A stretch of 64,000 nt of DNA, taken from the NCBI GenBank assembly GCA_016715905.1, contig JADJXI010000005.1, forward strand, positions 504,150 to 568,149. The letters run 5' to 3'. Below the pieces are notes generated by a model. That model worked only from the letters and a program-made list of their open reading frames with translations, did no database searches and was not told the origin of the DNA. The stretch is from Sphingobacteriaceae bacterium (GTDB taxonomy: Bacteria > Bacteroidota > Bacteroidia > B-17B0 > Aurantibacillaceae). The translations under genes were made by a program, and so were the position numbers. This document shows positions 18,801 to 27,200 of the stretch, piece after piece. How positions within the stretch are numbered: the first letter of the stretch is position 1; each line of letters begins with the position of its first letter.

Positions 18801-19146
18801 TCCATACTACATTTGGATTATTGGGGTCAATTTTCACACAACCGATGGAATAGGCTCCTTGTCCGTCAAAAATCGGATTAAAAGTTACGCCTGCATTATT
18901 CGTTTTAAAAACACCCCCTGCTGCGGCAGCAATATACCATTCCGATTTATTTTTCGGATTTACAGCAATGTCAATAACACGACCGGAGGTTACAGCCGGA
19001 CCAATATTTCTGAAAGAAAGCGTTGAAAAAGTTTCTGCTTTCTGTAAAGGATCGGTTATTTCCGGTGCTTTTTTTTCAGCACTTTTCTTTTGTGCGAATG
19101 TTACTGTTGAACAAGAAATAACAAGAAATAATAATGCTTTTTTCAT
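15832..19146 (-). CDS. secreted VPS10/sortilin-like BNR-repeat propeller protein
   Basis: A 1104-residue exported protein with signal peptide 1-18 (ending Val-Thr-Phe-Ala-Gln). Residues ~45-760 form repeated BNR/Asp-box blades: SEDGGKSFKNMG, SIDGGKNWKQV, SKDGGETWEKLS, STDRGASWEKQ, TEDGGKTWTKI, TTDKGKTWVNL, SLDAGKNWTEL. This is the WD40/YVTN/BNR-like (sortilin N-terminal) family often mis-annotated as glycosyl hydrolase. I see no catalytic residues that would prove hydrolase activity. The last ~300 residues contain a beta domain (KFTWDGRYAV, GKYSVQLILV) and a helical end. No T9SS sorting domain is present, so a periplasmic location is possible. It is a single-gene unit. Confidence 0.85.
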   Translation of the reverse strand: MKKALLFLVISCSTVTFAQKKSAEKKAPEITDPLQKAETFSTLSFRNIGPAVTSGRVIDIAVNPKNKSEWYIAAAAGGVFKTNNAGVTFNPIFDGQGAYSIGCVKIDPNNPNVVWIGTGENNNQRAVGYGDGVYKSEDGGKSFKNMGLKKSEHIGNFAIHPQNSDIVFVAAYGPLWSSGGDRGIYKSIDGGKNWKQVLNVSEHTGFNEVHIDPVHPEIMFACAHQRRRHEWSYISGGPESGIYKSKDGGETWEKLSNGTPSGDVGRITLAISPINSDVIYAAAEGTSKNQGFYKSTDRGASWEKQGGHATAGNYYQEIIADPNVFDKIYSMDTWAMVSTDGGKSFRGLGEKNKHVDNHAIWIDPDNGSHYLMGCDGGLYESFDMAKTWDFKANLPITQFYRVCVDNSKPFYYIYGGTQDNNTLGGPSRTNSSSGILNSDWFVTVGGDGFQSRVDPKEPNIVYSEWQYGGLIRYDRKSGERVDIKPIEKDGEPAYRWNWDAPLIISEADNQRIYFAANKIFKSNNRGDSWEVISPDLSRGIDRNKLPMMGKTWSMDAVAKNQSTSIFGNVTAISESPKNANILWAGTDDGLIQFTEDGGKTWTKIDNISGVPQINVGGFRMQPLVNFILASQHNENTAYAVFNNHRQGDFKPYLMKTTDKGKTWVNLNTNLPDNGAVYSCAEDHKNPNLIFCGTEFGFYFSLDAGKNWTELSSGLPTSVCIKDIAMQKEENDIVLASFGRGFFVLDDYSLLQNIKMEDLNKKANIFPIKDGLVFIPSTPYGHIGKSFQGASFFTAANPPIGANITFHVKDDWKSIKEKREEKETEAAKNNKSILYPSVDSIRAEDKEESAYLLAQICDEHGNEVRKYKFDAKKGMKKFTWDGRYAVTSSINFNTPDTENPYYSPDEGPLAVPGKYSVQLILVVNGKSENLTEKTFFNIKSLNQSTLPLPDQEKALALNKDMAELKRVADASNNYYGLLKERIKYLKKGITDGSTNALALISDLNSLESLVQKLDFKLYGDGSLAKREFETLPGYFGALENIIYYSWNSNAGATTTHKEKYDKLKAEFKTHYNSIVDIKTKVEQLEQKAEELKMPGTYGRLPQWKN

Positions 19147-19507
19147 AAGATTGGATTAAGATTAACAAATCTAATATTTTTAGCAAGCTATGCAAAGGAA
19201 ATGGCTAATATTCACGAGGAATGGGGGATTTTGATTTTAGATTTACGATTTATGAAGTACGAATTACGAGGTTTGAATTACGAATTGCGAAATTTTCTCA
19301 AACAACCAAAAACAATAAACTAAAAACATAAAACCCGCATGTTGTTTGTTGTTAGAGATTGGTTTTTTGAATAGGTACGTAATTAATTCAAACAACCAAA
19401 AACCAGAAACATGAATATTGTTTGATTTGATGATTTATTTAGGTATGCCTAAAATAATATTTAGGAATCCTTTAATTAGGTGTAATTTTGTACCGATATT
19501 ATATGCC
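19147..19507. repeat. 361-bp intergenic stretch with short direct repeats
   Basis: No gene is visible here. The AT-rich stretch contains a 16-bp direct repeat (TCAAACAACCAAAAAC at 19298-19313 and 19388-19403), and GAATTACGA occurs at 19261-19269 and 19275-19283 beside related TACGA words. This looks like slippage-derived low-complexity spacer between two divergent genes. Confidence 0.6.
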
Positions 19508-21373
19508 ATGGCAAAGCGTTCATTAGAAGAAGTAAATGCGTCTGTCCCAACAGAAAAAGGTGGGGGATTTAAGCGCCTGCTTGCTTTTTTAGGTCCCGCT
19601 TATTTAATCAGTGTGGGTTATATGGATCCGGGCAATTGGGCTACCGATATTGCAGGTGGAAGTAAATTCGGCTACAGTTTAATTTGGGTTTTAGTGATGA
19701 GCAACTTAATTGCGCTTTTACTGCAAAGTTTTTGTGCCAGATTAGGCATTGTTTCCGGTAAAGATTTAGCACAGGCCAGCCGCGAAAGTTATAGTCCTTT
19801 CGTCAATTTTTTTCTATACATATTGGCCGAAATTGCTATTGCAGCCTGTGATTTGGCCGAAGTAATTGGCATGGCCATAGGTATTCACCTCTTATTTCCG
19901 AGTGTAAGTATTTTATCCGGTGTAGTAATTACCGTGTTGGATAGTTTTGTGCTGCTCTTTTTATTAAACAGAGGGGTACGCAAATTAGAAGCCTTTATAA
20001 TAAGTTTGGTGGCTTTAATTGGCGTCAGTTTTTTTATTCAACTCGTTATTGCTAAACCGGTGATTTCTGAAATTGCCGGTGGCTTGATTCCTTTTATTGC
20101 TAATGATGAGGCCTTGTATATTGCGATAGGAATTATTGGTGCCACTGTGATGCCGCATAATTTATATCTGCATTCTTCCTTGGTTCAAACTCGTAAATTT
20201 CAACGAACTCCCGTAGATATTAAACGGGCCATTCGATACAATACCATTGATAGTGCCATTGCGCTTAACTTGGCTTTGTTTGTGAATGCAGCCATTTTAA
20301 TTTTAGCTGCCACTACTTTTTTTAAGCAAGGAAAGTTTGATGTAATGGAAATTCAGGATGCGCACGAATTATTAGCGCCTATGTTAGGTAGCACATTGGC
20401 ACCTATTTTATTTGCGGTGGCTTTAATTGCAGCCGGACAAAGTTCAACCGTTACCGGAACCTTAGCCGGACAAGTAGTGATGGAAGGGTATTTAAATTTA
20501 AGATTAACCCCTTGGGTGCGCAGAATATTAACCCGATTAATTGCTATTGTTCCTGCCTTTCTCACCATTTTATATTTTGGTGATAGCGCCACGGGAAAAT
20601 TATTAATACTTAGTCAGGTTATTTTAAGTTTACAGTTAGGTTTTGCCATCATTCCGCTTATTCATTTTGTTAGTGATAAAAGAAAAATGGGTGAGTTTGT
20701 TGTTCCCAAATGGCAAACTGTTTTAGCTTGGCTTGCCGCTTTAATTATAGTGGGATTAAATATAAAGCTGGTGTACGCCGAAGTGGAATCAGTTTTACTG
20801 AGTTCAGATAATCCCATACTCATTAGTTTCACAATAGTTCCAATTTGTATCTTTTGCATTTTTATGTTATTGTATGTGTTTTTAATTCCGCTTATTAAAA
20901 AAGAAGATCAAAGAAGAGAAAATAAATTTCATTCGGATATTGTGCCTTTGGAATTAAAAAATGGGAATGCTTTTAAGCGCATTGCAGTAACGGTTGATTT
21001 CAGTGTTTCTGATAATAAAGCCGTGAATATGGCTTTGCAAATGGGGAATTCCGATTCGGTATTGGTTTTAATTCATGTGTTAGAAAGTGCTAACGCTGTG
21101 GTGTATGGCGAAGATGCTTTTGATTTAGAAAGAGAGGAAGACGTACAATCCTTAAAAAAATATCAGCAGGAATTAGCCGATAAAAAAATTACCACTGAGG
21201 TACATTTAGGATTTGGCAATCCTAAAACCGCCATTCCTGAACTAATTGCCAAATTTAACTGCGATTTATTGGTGATGGGCACGCATGGTCACCGTACATT
21301 TAAAGATATTTTGTTAGGCACTACGGTTGAATCGGTACGCCATGAAATTAAAGTGCCATTGGTGTTGGTTTGA
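19508..21373 (+). CDS. Nramp (MntH-type) divalent metal transporter fused to a UspA domain
   Basis: A 621-residue protein from ATG 19508, chosen over the TTG at 19418 because Nramp homology begins with FKRLLAFLGPAYLISVGYMD. Residues ~20-470 are the proton-coupled Mn/Fe transporter with the TM1 metal site DPGNWATD (40-47) and the TM6 motif MPHNLYLHSS. Residues ~489-621 form a universal stress protein domain (FKRIAVTVDFSVSDNKAVN) with the ATP-binding pattern G-x2-G-x9-G-T (MGTHGHRTFKDILLGTT). The cytosolic Usp domain could sense ATP and gate transport or report stress. That is inference. Transporter assignment is secure, and exact metal preference is not shown. Confidence 0.92.
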   Translation: MAKRSLEEVNASVPTEKGGGFKRLLAFLGPAYLISVGYMDPGNWATDIAGGSKFGYSLIWVLVMSNLIALLLQSFCARLGIVSGKDLAQASRESYSPFVNFFLYILAEIAIAACDLAEVIGMAIGIHLLFPSVSILSGVVITVLDSFVLLFLLNRGVRKLEAFIISLVALIGVSFFIQLVIAKPVISEIAGGLIPFIANDEALYIAIGIIGATVMPHNLYLHSSLVQTRKFQRTPVDIKRAIRYNTIDSAIALNLALFVNAAILILAATTFFKQGKFDVMEIQDAHELLAPMLGSTLAPILFAVALIAAGQSSTVTGTLAGQVVMEGYLNLRLTPWVRRILTRLIAIVPAFLTILYFGDSATGKLLILSQVILSLQLGFAIIPLIHFVSDKRKMGEFVVPKWQTVLAWLAALIIVGLNIKLVYAEVESVLLSSDNPILISFTIVPICIFCIFMLLYVFLIPLIKKEDQRRENKFHSDIVPLELKNGNAFKRIAVTVDFSVSDNKAVNMALQMGNSDSVLVLIHVLESANAVVYGEDAFDLEREEDVQSLKKYQQELADKKITTEVHLGFGNPKTAIPELIAKFNCDLLVMGTHGHRTFKDILLGTTVESVRHEIKVPLVLV

Positions 21374-21465
21374 AGACTAATATCTGAATAGCTATTCCCA
21401 AAAAAACTTCTTCTTCAATTTCATATCAGCAAAAAACTCCCTATCTTTACCACGCAAACAAAAAA

Positions 21466-21482
21466 CCTACGTTGTAAGTAGG
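21466..21482 (+). promoter_or_regulatory. leader hairpin just before thrS start
   Basis: CCTAC (21466-21470) and GTAGG (21478-21482) can pair around a seven-base loop, nine bases before the thrS ATG. The 3' arm includes most of a weak AGGA ribosome-binding element. It could be an operator, but with only five base pairs the case is weak. Confidence 0.3.
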
Positions 21483-21490
21483 ATTTAATT

Positions 21491-23440
21491 ATGATAAAAA
21501 TAACACTACCCGATGGCTCGGTTCGTGAATACGAAAAAGGTATTACCAGCCATCAAATCGCACTAAGCATCAGTGAGGGCCTTGCCCGTAATGTTTTAGC
21601 CGCAAAAGTAAACGGACTAGTTTGGGACAGTAATCGTCCGATTCAAACCGATTCCACTGTACAATTATTAACCTGGAATGATGCACAAGGTAAAGAAACC
21701 CTATGGCACTCTTCAGCGCATTTAATGGCGGAAGCCTTAGAAGCGCTTTATCCGGGTGTTAAATTTTGGGTGGGTCCGCCTTTGGAAAATGGATTTTATT
21801 ACGATGTTGATTTGGGTGGCAACCAAATCACCCATACCGATTTTGAAAAAATTGAGCAAAAAATGATGGAACTGGCTAAACAAAATAACACGTATGTGCG
21901 CCAGGAAATTTCAAAAAAAGACGCTATTCAATATTTCAACGATAGAAATGATCCGTATAAAATTGATTTGTTAGATCGTTTGGAAGATGGAAGTATTACT
22001 TTATACACGCAAGGTCAATTCACCGATTTGTGTCGCGGTCCACATATCCCCAATACCGGATTTATAAAAGCTGCAAAAATATTAAACATTGCGGGAGCTT
22101 ATTGGAAAGGCGATGAAAAAAATAAAATGTTAACCCGGGTGTATGGTATTACTTTTCCGAAAGAAAAAGAATTGAAAGAATATCTCACCATGTTGGAGGA
22201 AGCTAAAAAACGCGATCACCGAAAATTGGGTAGGGAATTAGAACTTTTTACTTTTTCAGAAAAAGTAGGCATGGGTTTACCCTTGTGGTTACCTAAAGGT
22301 GCCATGTTAAGAGATAAACTGGAACAATTTATGCGTAAAGCACAAACTAAAGCCGGTTATTTACCTGTAGTTACTCCGCATATTGCTTTAAAAGAATTAT
22401 ACGTTTGTTCGGGACATTACGAAAAATATGGAGCTGATTCCTTTCAGCCGATTAATACTCCTCAAGAAGGTGAGCAGTTTTTTCTAAAACCCATGAACTG
22501 TCCGCATCATTGCGAAATTTATAAATCATCACCGCGTTCTTATAAAGATTTACCAATTCGTTATGCAGAATTCGGAACCGTTTATCGTTACGAACAACAT
22601 GGGGAATTACACGGCTTAACTCGTGTGCGCGGATTTACTCAGGATGATGCGCATTTATTTTGTCGCCCAGACCAAGTAAAAGCTGAGTTTTGTAAGGTAA
22701 TTGATTTGGTATTGTACGTGTTTAATGCATTGGATTTTAAAGAATACACGGCGCAAATTAGTTTGCGCGATCCCGAGAATAAATCAAAATACATTGGTTC
22801 AGATGAAAATTGGGACTTGGCTGAAAAGGCGATTATAGAAAGTGCCAATGAAAAAGGATTAAAAACGGTAGTAGAGTTAGGGGAGGCGGCATTTTATGGC
22901 CCTAAATTGGATTTTATGGTGAAGGATGCCTTGGGCAGAAAATGGCAATTGGGAACCATACAAGTAGATTATAATTTGCCTGAGCGTTTTCAATTGGAAT
23001 ATACCGGAAGTGATAATCAAAAGCACCGTCCGGTAATGATACACCGTGCACCATTTGGAAGTATGGAAAGATTTATTGCCGTATTGATAGAACATTGCGG
23101 AGGTAATTTCCCTTTGTGGTTAACGCCCGATCAATTTGCCATATTACCGATTTCGGAGAAATACAATGACTATGCTCAAACCGTATTAGAGCAGTTATCG
23201 GCATTGGAGATAAAGGGCTTTATTGACGATAGAAATGAAAAAATAGGCAAAAAAATAAGAGATAATGAATTGAAAAAAATTCCATTTATGCTGGTTGTAG
23301 GGGAGAAAGAAGCCGCTGAACAAAAAGTAGCCGTTAGAGCACACGGAAAGGGAGATGTTGGTGTATTTGGTATCGAGGAATTTGCTAAATTTGTAAACGA
23401 TATCATTGAAAGTGATTTCAAACAAAAAACAACAGAATAA
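21491..23440 (+). CDS. thrS: threonyl-tRNA synthetase
   Basis: A 649-residue class II aminoacyl-tRNA synthetase of normal length. An N-terminal TGS domain (1-60, MIKITLPDGSVREYEKG) is followed by the editing/SAD domain with HSSAHLMAEALE and CRGPHI (zinc/editing His and Cys). The catalytic core includes MNCPHHCEIY (zinc Cys and His), motif 2 RYEQHGELHGLTRVRGFTQD and motif 3 MIHRAPFGSMERF. The C-terminal anticodon-binding domain ends near residue 645. It charges tRNA-Thr. infC follows 26 bp later, the same thrS-infC order found in many bacteria, so cotranscription is likely. Confidence 0.98.
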   Translation: MIKITLPDGSVREYEKGITSHQIALSISEGLARNVLAAKVNGLVWDSNRPIQTDSTVQLLTWNDAQGKETLWHSSAHLMAEALEALYPGVKFWVGPPLENGFYYDVDLGGNQITHTDFEKIEQKMMELAKQNNTYVRQEISKKDAIQYFNDRNDPYKIDLLDRLEDGSITLYTQGQFTDLCRGPHIPNTGFIKAAKILNIAGAYWKGDEKNKMLTRVYGITFPKEKELKEYLTMLEEAKKRDHRKLGRELELFTFSEKVGMGLPLWLPKGAMLRDKLEQFMRKAQTKAGYLPVVTPHIALKELYVCSGHYEKYGADSFQPINTPQEGEQFFLKPMNCPHHCEIYKSSPRSYKDLPIRYAEFGTVYRYEQHGELHGLTRVRGFTQDDAHLFCRPDQVKAEFCKVIDLVLYVFNALDFKEYTAQISLRDPENKSKYIGSDENWDLAEKAIIESANEKGLKTVVELGEAAFYGPKLDFMVKDALGRKWQLGTIQVDYNLPERFQLEYTGSDNQKHRPVMIHRAPFGSMERFIAVLIEHCGGNFPLWLTPDQFAILPISEKYNDYAQTVLEQLSALEIKGFIDDRNEKIGKKIRDNELKKIPFMLVVGEKEAAEQKVAVRAHGKGDVGVFGIEEFAKFVNDIIESDFKQKTTE

Positions 23441-23456
23441 TAATTTAAACTAAAAC

Positions 23457-23461
23457 GGAGG
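23457..23461 (+). promoter_or_regulatory. Shine-Dalgarno GGAGG of infC
   Basis: GGAGG lies five bases before the ATC start codon of infC. Strong Shine-Dalgarno sites are rare in Bacteroidota, including this window, so its presence here helps fix the unusual start and suggests special translational control. Confidence 0.8.
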
Positions 23462-23466
23462 TAAAT

Positions 23467-24087
23467 ATCGCTAGTCCATTCAAACCTAAGCCATCGCCAA
23501 CCAATACCACAGGCGACAACAAACCAGTATTTAAACAACCCAAAGGCTTAAAAGCCGGATTCAGAAGACCCGGTGTAAAAGAAGAACTTCATAAAATTAA
23601 TGAACGTATTACGGCGCGTATGGTGCGCGTTGTAGGTGAAGGTATTGAAGCCGGAGTATATCCTATTCAAAAAGCATTGGAAATTGCCAAAGCAGCAGAA
23701 TTGGATTTAGTTGAAATTGCTCCTAATGTTGATCCGCCGGTTTGTAAAGTAGTTGACTACGGAAAGTTTTTATACGAGCAGAAGAAAAAGGCGAAGGAAA
23801 TGAAAGCCAAAGCAGCTAAAATTGTAATTAAAGATATACGTTTTGGTCCTCATACCGATGAACATGATTTTAATTTCAAAAAGAATCATGCCATAAAATT
23901 TTTGCAAGAAGGTTGTAAAGTAAAAGCCTTTGTGTTTTTCAGAGGAAGAGAAATTGTGTTTAAAGAACAGGGAGAAATTTTATTACTTCGCTTCGCCAAT
24001 GAGTTAGAAGAATATGGTAAGGCCGAACAATTGCCGGTGTTAGAAGGTAAAAAAATGCAAATGGTTATTTCGCCCAAAAAGAAATAA
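23467..24087 (+). CDS. infC: translation initiation factor IF-3, AUC start
   Basis: A 206-residue IF-3 when read from ATC at 23467. The first ATG (23620) would remove part of the N-terminal domain, including the conserved KINERIT segment just upstream of ARMVRVVGEG. Non-AUG (AUU, AUC, AUA) starts are a known conserved feature of infC that lets IF-3 repress its own synthesis, and a GGAGG is correctly placed. The N domain runs about 45-120 and the C domain ~125-206 (IKDIRFGPHTDEHDFNFK, ending QMVISPKKK). The extra ~35 basic, disordered N-terminal residues are typical of Bacteroidota. It binds the 30S subunit and monitors initiation. A terminator follows, with rpmI/rplT not adjacent. Confidence 0.95.
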   Translation: MASPFKPKPSPTNTTGDNKPVFKQPKGLKAGFRRPGVKEELHKINERITARMVRVVGEGIEAGVYPIQKALEIAKAAELDLVEIAPNVDPPVCKVVDYGKFLYEQKKKAKEMKAKAAKIVIKDIRFGPHTDEHDFNFKKNHAIKFLQEGCKVKAFVFFRGREIVFKEQGEILLLRFANELEEYGKAEQLPVLEGKKMQMVISPKKK

Positions 24088-24110
24088 ATTCATATTAATT
24101 TAAGGTTAAG

Positions 24111-24140
24111 AACCTCACTAATAAATAGTGGGGTTTTTTT
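24111..24140 (+). terminator. rho-independent terminator after infC
   Basis: Stem AACCTCACTA (24111-24120) / TAGTGGGGTT (24126-24135) with one T-G wobble, loop ATAAA, and a T-run to 24140. It separates thrS-infC from the following sensor phosphatase. Confidence 0.85.
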
Positions 24141-24204
24141 ATTATCCTAAACCATTTTTTTTTACCTTGTCTTACCTAAAGAGAAACACATTATTTCAGT
24201 CCGT

Positions 24205-27200
24205 ATAAAATATTTTCTTTTTCTATTTTTCATAATTGGGTTTACCTGTTATTTGGCGCAACCGAAAGAAGATTATATTTTTGAACGCATCTCAAAAACC
24301 CGAAATCTACCCTTTAAAATGGCCAGGTCATTAATCACCACGCCTAACGGATTACTTTGGATGGTTACTGAAAAGGGAATAACCAATTTCAACGGGCATA
24401 CCGCAAAACATTATCAGGCTACTAAAGATAGCAGTGGTTTATTGCCTGTTCCGGTATTTCAACTTTTTTCCGATAAAAAAGGCATCATTTGGATTTCTTA
24501 CATGGACGCCTGCATTAGTAAATTTAATCCGGAGACTGAAAAATTTACGCATTATTATCACGATTCCACCAATAAAAATAGTTTTCCTTATGGTGCGGCG
24601 AGTCAGTTTATACAAGATAAAAAAGGCACTATATGGATGGCTGTATGGGGTGCCGGGCTCAGTAAATATAACGAAGCAAATAATGATTTTACCACTTATC
24701 GTCCAGTTAAAGGTGATACTACCTTAATTAACACAACCGAAATAACCAGCTTGGCAGAAATGGATAACGGAAACTTATTAGTGGGCACTTGGGAAAGTGG
24801 AGGATATGGTAAATATGCCTTTCTTCAAATTTTTAATCCCCTAACCGGAAAATCAAAACGTTTTCCATTTGAAGATTATCGTTTACCGGCAACTGAACAA
24901 ATAAGTCATATTCGCGCCGCTTTAAAAATTGTTCACTTTGTGCATATAGATGAAAATAAAGATTATTGGATAGGAACTTATTTGGGCCTTTACCACTTTA
25001 ATAATAGAACAAAAGTAATGCGAAGATATTCTGACATTTATAAGGGAGAAAAATATTTGACCGGAGGCGGAATTGAAAATTGCGCAAACGTGGTTCAATT
25101 AGGTAGAAAGTTATGGGTGGGTACGGAAGTAACCGGTATAATGGTAGTGGATATGGATAATGGTAAAACTCAAACCCTGAATCATTATTATGAAAACAAT
25201 ACCACTTTAAGTGGCGATAATATTTTAGGACTATTTAAAGATAGTGATAACAATATTTGGGTATCCACCCGAGCTGGTATTGATGTGTATTCCTCCATCA
25301 TGCAACAATTTAAATTTTTAGCGAATGTAAAAACAGGAGCTGAAAAGTCAAATAAATCTCAAGGATCAAATTCGGTAGTTGATGTTTTATCGTACAAAGA
25401 TTCTTTGGTGTATATGAGCCATGGAAACGGAATTTCCATTTATGATAGGGCGAATGATACCGTGCAACGCATTTTTACCAAAGTTCTGTATAGGGAATTA
25501 AAAAATAAATTTAACTTACATGAACATGTAAATCCAGGCCCTGCGGGAGATATTGAAGAAACGGAAAATGAATTCCTCGTGAACAACAATGGAATTTTAC
25601 TTGCATTAAATAAAAAAACTTTAAACCCCACATACCTTTATCCGTATAATATGCTCATTGGTTTTGCGATCAACAAAGAGAAAACAAAAATATTAACACA
25701 TTCTTTTCCAATTCGTCATGGTAAAGGTAAAAGTGCGCAATCAAAAGGAGGGTATCATTTAACCACTTTGAATGCTTTTAATTATGAGGTAGTTGATACC
25801 TTTCGTTTTGAAGATTTAAAATTTCAAGATCACAAATGGCACGAAAACGGATCGATTTGTTATTTACAAGATAATAATTGGATTGTGCATGGAAACCGAA
25901 TTTGCTTTTTTGTGTTTGATGCGAATTCAAAAACTGTTAAAACCTATTCGAGCAGAAATGAGTATTTATATTTTCCGGATTCTATGTTAACCATTTTGGC
26001 TGTAGATAAAAGCGGTTATGCCTGGATTAGAGGTACAGCCGGTATTTATAAATTTGATTATAGAACCGGTAAAAGTAAATTATTTAATGACTCTCTAAAA
26101 ATTAATCAAGAAGTGGTTCAAAGTATTATGCAAGACCATAAAAACAGATTGTGGTTTGCTTGTGGTGCAGATATTATTCGGTATAATTTAAACACCAAAG
26201 AAACTTACCGATATACATCCGAATTGGGTTTGCATTCCGGCGGATTCACCACAACAAAAAATATCCCTAATTCATCCAAGTATCTTTATTTTGCCGGGCC
26301 TTATGGGGTAACTTATTTTGATCCGGATAAAATGGAAATAAGTAAACGTAAACCCAATTTATTTTTGGTGAATATGGTATTAAATAAGGATACGTTGAAT
26401 GAAGCAACTAAAGTAGATTACTTAATTCACGATAAAAAAATTCCCTGGGATAAAAATTTTGTAACCTTTGAGTTTGCCACCTATCAGTATTATTCCCCCG
26501 GCAAAAAGATATATGCTTACCGATTACTAGGACTAGATACAACCTGGGTACAAAACGACAGTAGAAATTATGTTTCTTACACTAATTTAAGTGACGGCTT
26601 TTACCAGTTTGAAGTGAAATGTAAAAACGTTTTTAATGTAGAAAGTGATGTGTACAACATATCATTTACCATTGATAAACCATTTTGGAAAAAATGGTGG
26701 TTTATCCTTATTGAAATATTACTTGCGGGTGGTCTTATTTATCTTTATATACGCAACAGAGAGAAAAACTTAAATAAGCAGAAAGATAAATTAGAGAGAA
26801 AGGTGGAGGAGCGTACCAAAGAATTAGTTGAAAAAGCCGAGCAAATCGAACATCAAAGTGTTATCATTAATGAGAAGAATAAAGAATTAACGGATTCAAT
26901 TAAATATGCAAGGAGGATTCAAGGAACTTTATTGGCCAAACTTGAATTCATGAAGGAGAATTTACCCGAACATTTTGTATTGTTTAAACCTAAAGATATT
27001 GTGAGCGGAGATTTTTATTGGGCCACTAAAATTGAAGCTGAAATGTCTGAGTTTATCCCCGGAAAATCTTTACCATCTAATCAAAATGATGAACTATTTT
27101 ATTTGGCCGTTTGTGATAGTACGGGGCATGGAGTTCCGGGTGCATTTATGAGTTTACTCAATATCAGTTATCTAAATGAAGCGATAGGTGAAATGAAAAT

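Noticed and set aside
15832..19146. Glycosyl hydrolase function for the BNR protein
   Set aside because: Asp-box repeats alone are structural. No sialidase catalytic Arg triad or Tyr/Glu pair recognised.
19418..19507. TTG-started extension of the Nramp-Usp gene
   Set aside because: The 30 extra residues come from the repeat-containing spacer and have no Nramp similarity.
23176..23538. 120-codon minus-strand frame over thrS end and infC start
   Set aside because: Lies antisense to two well-conserved genes. No own signals.
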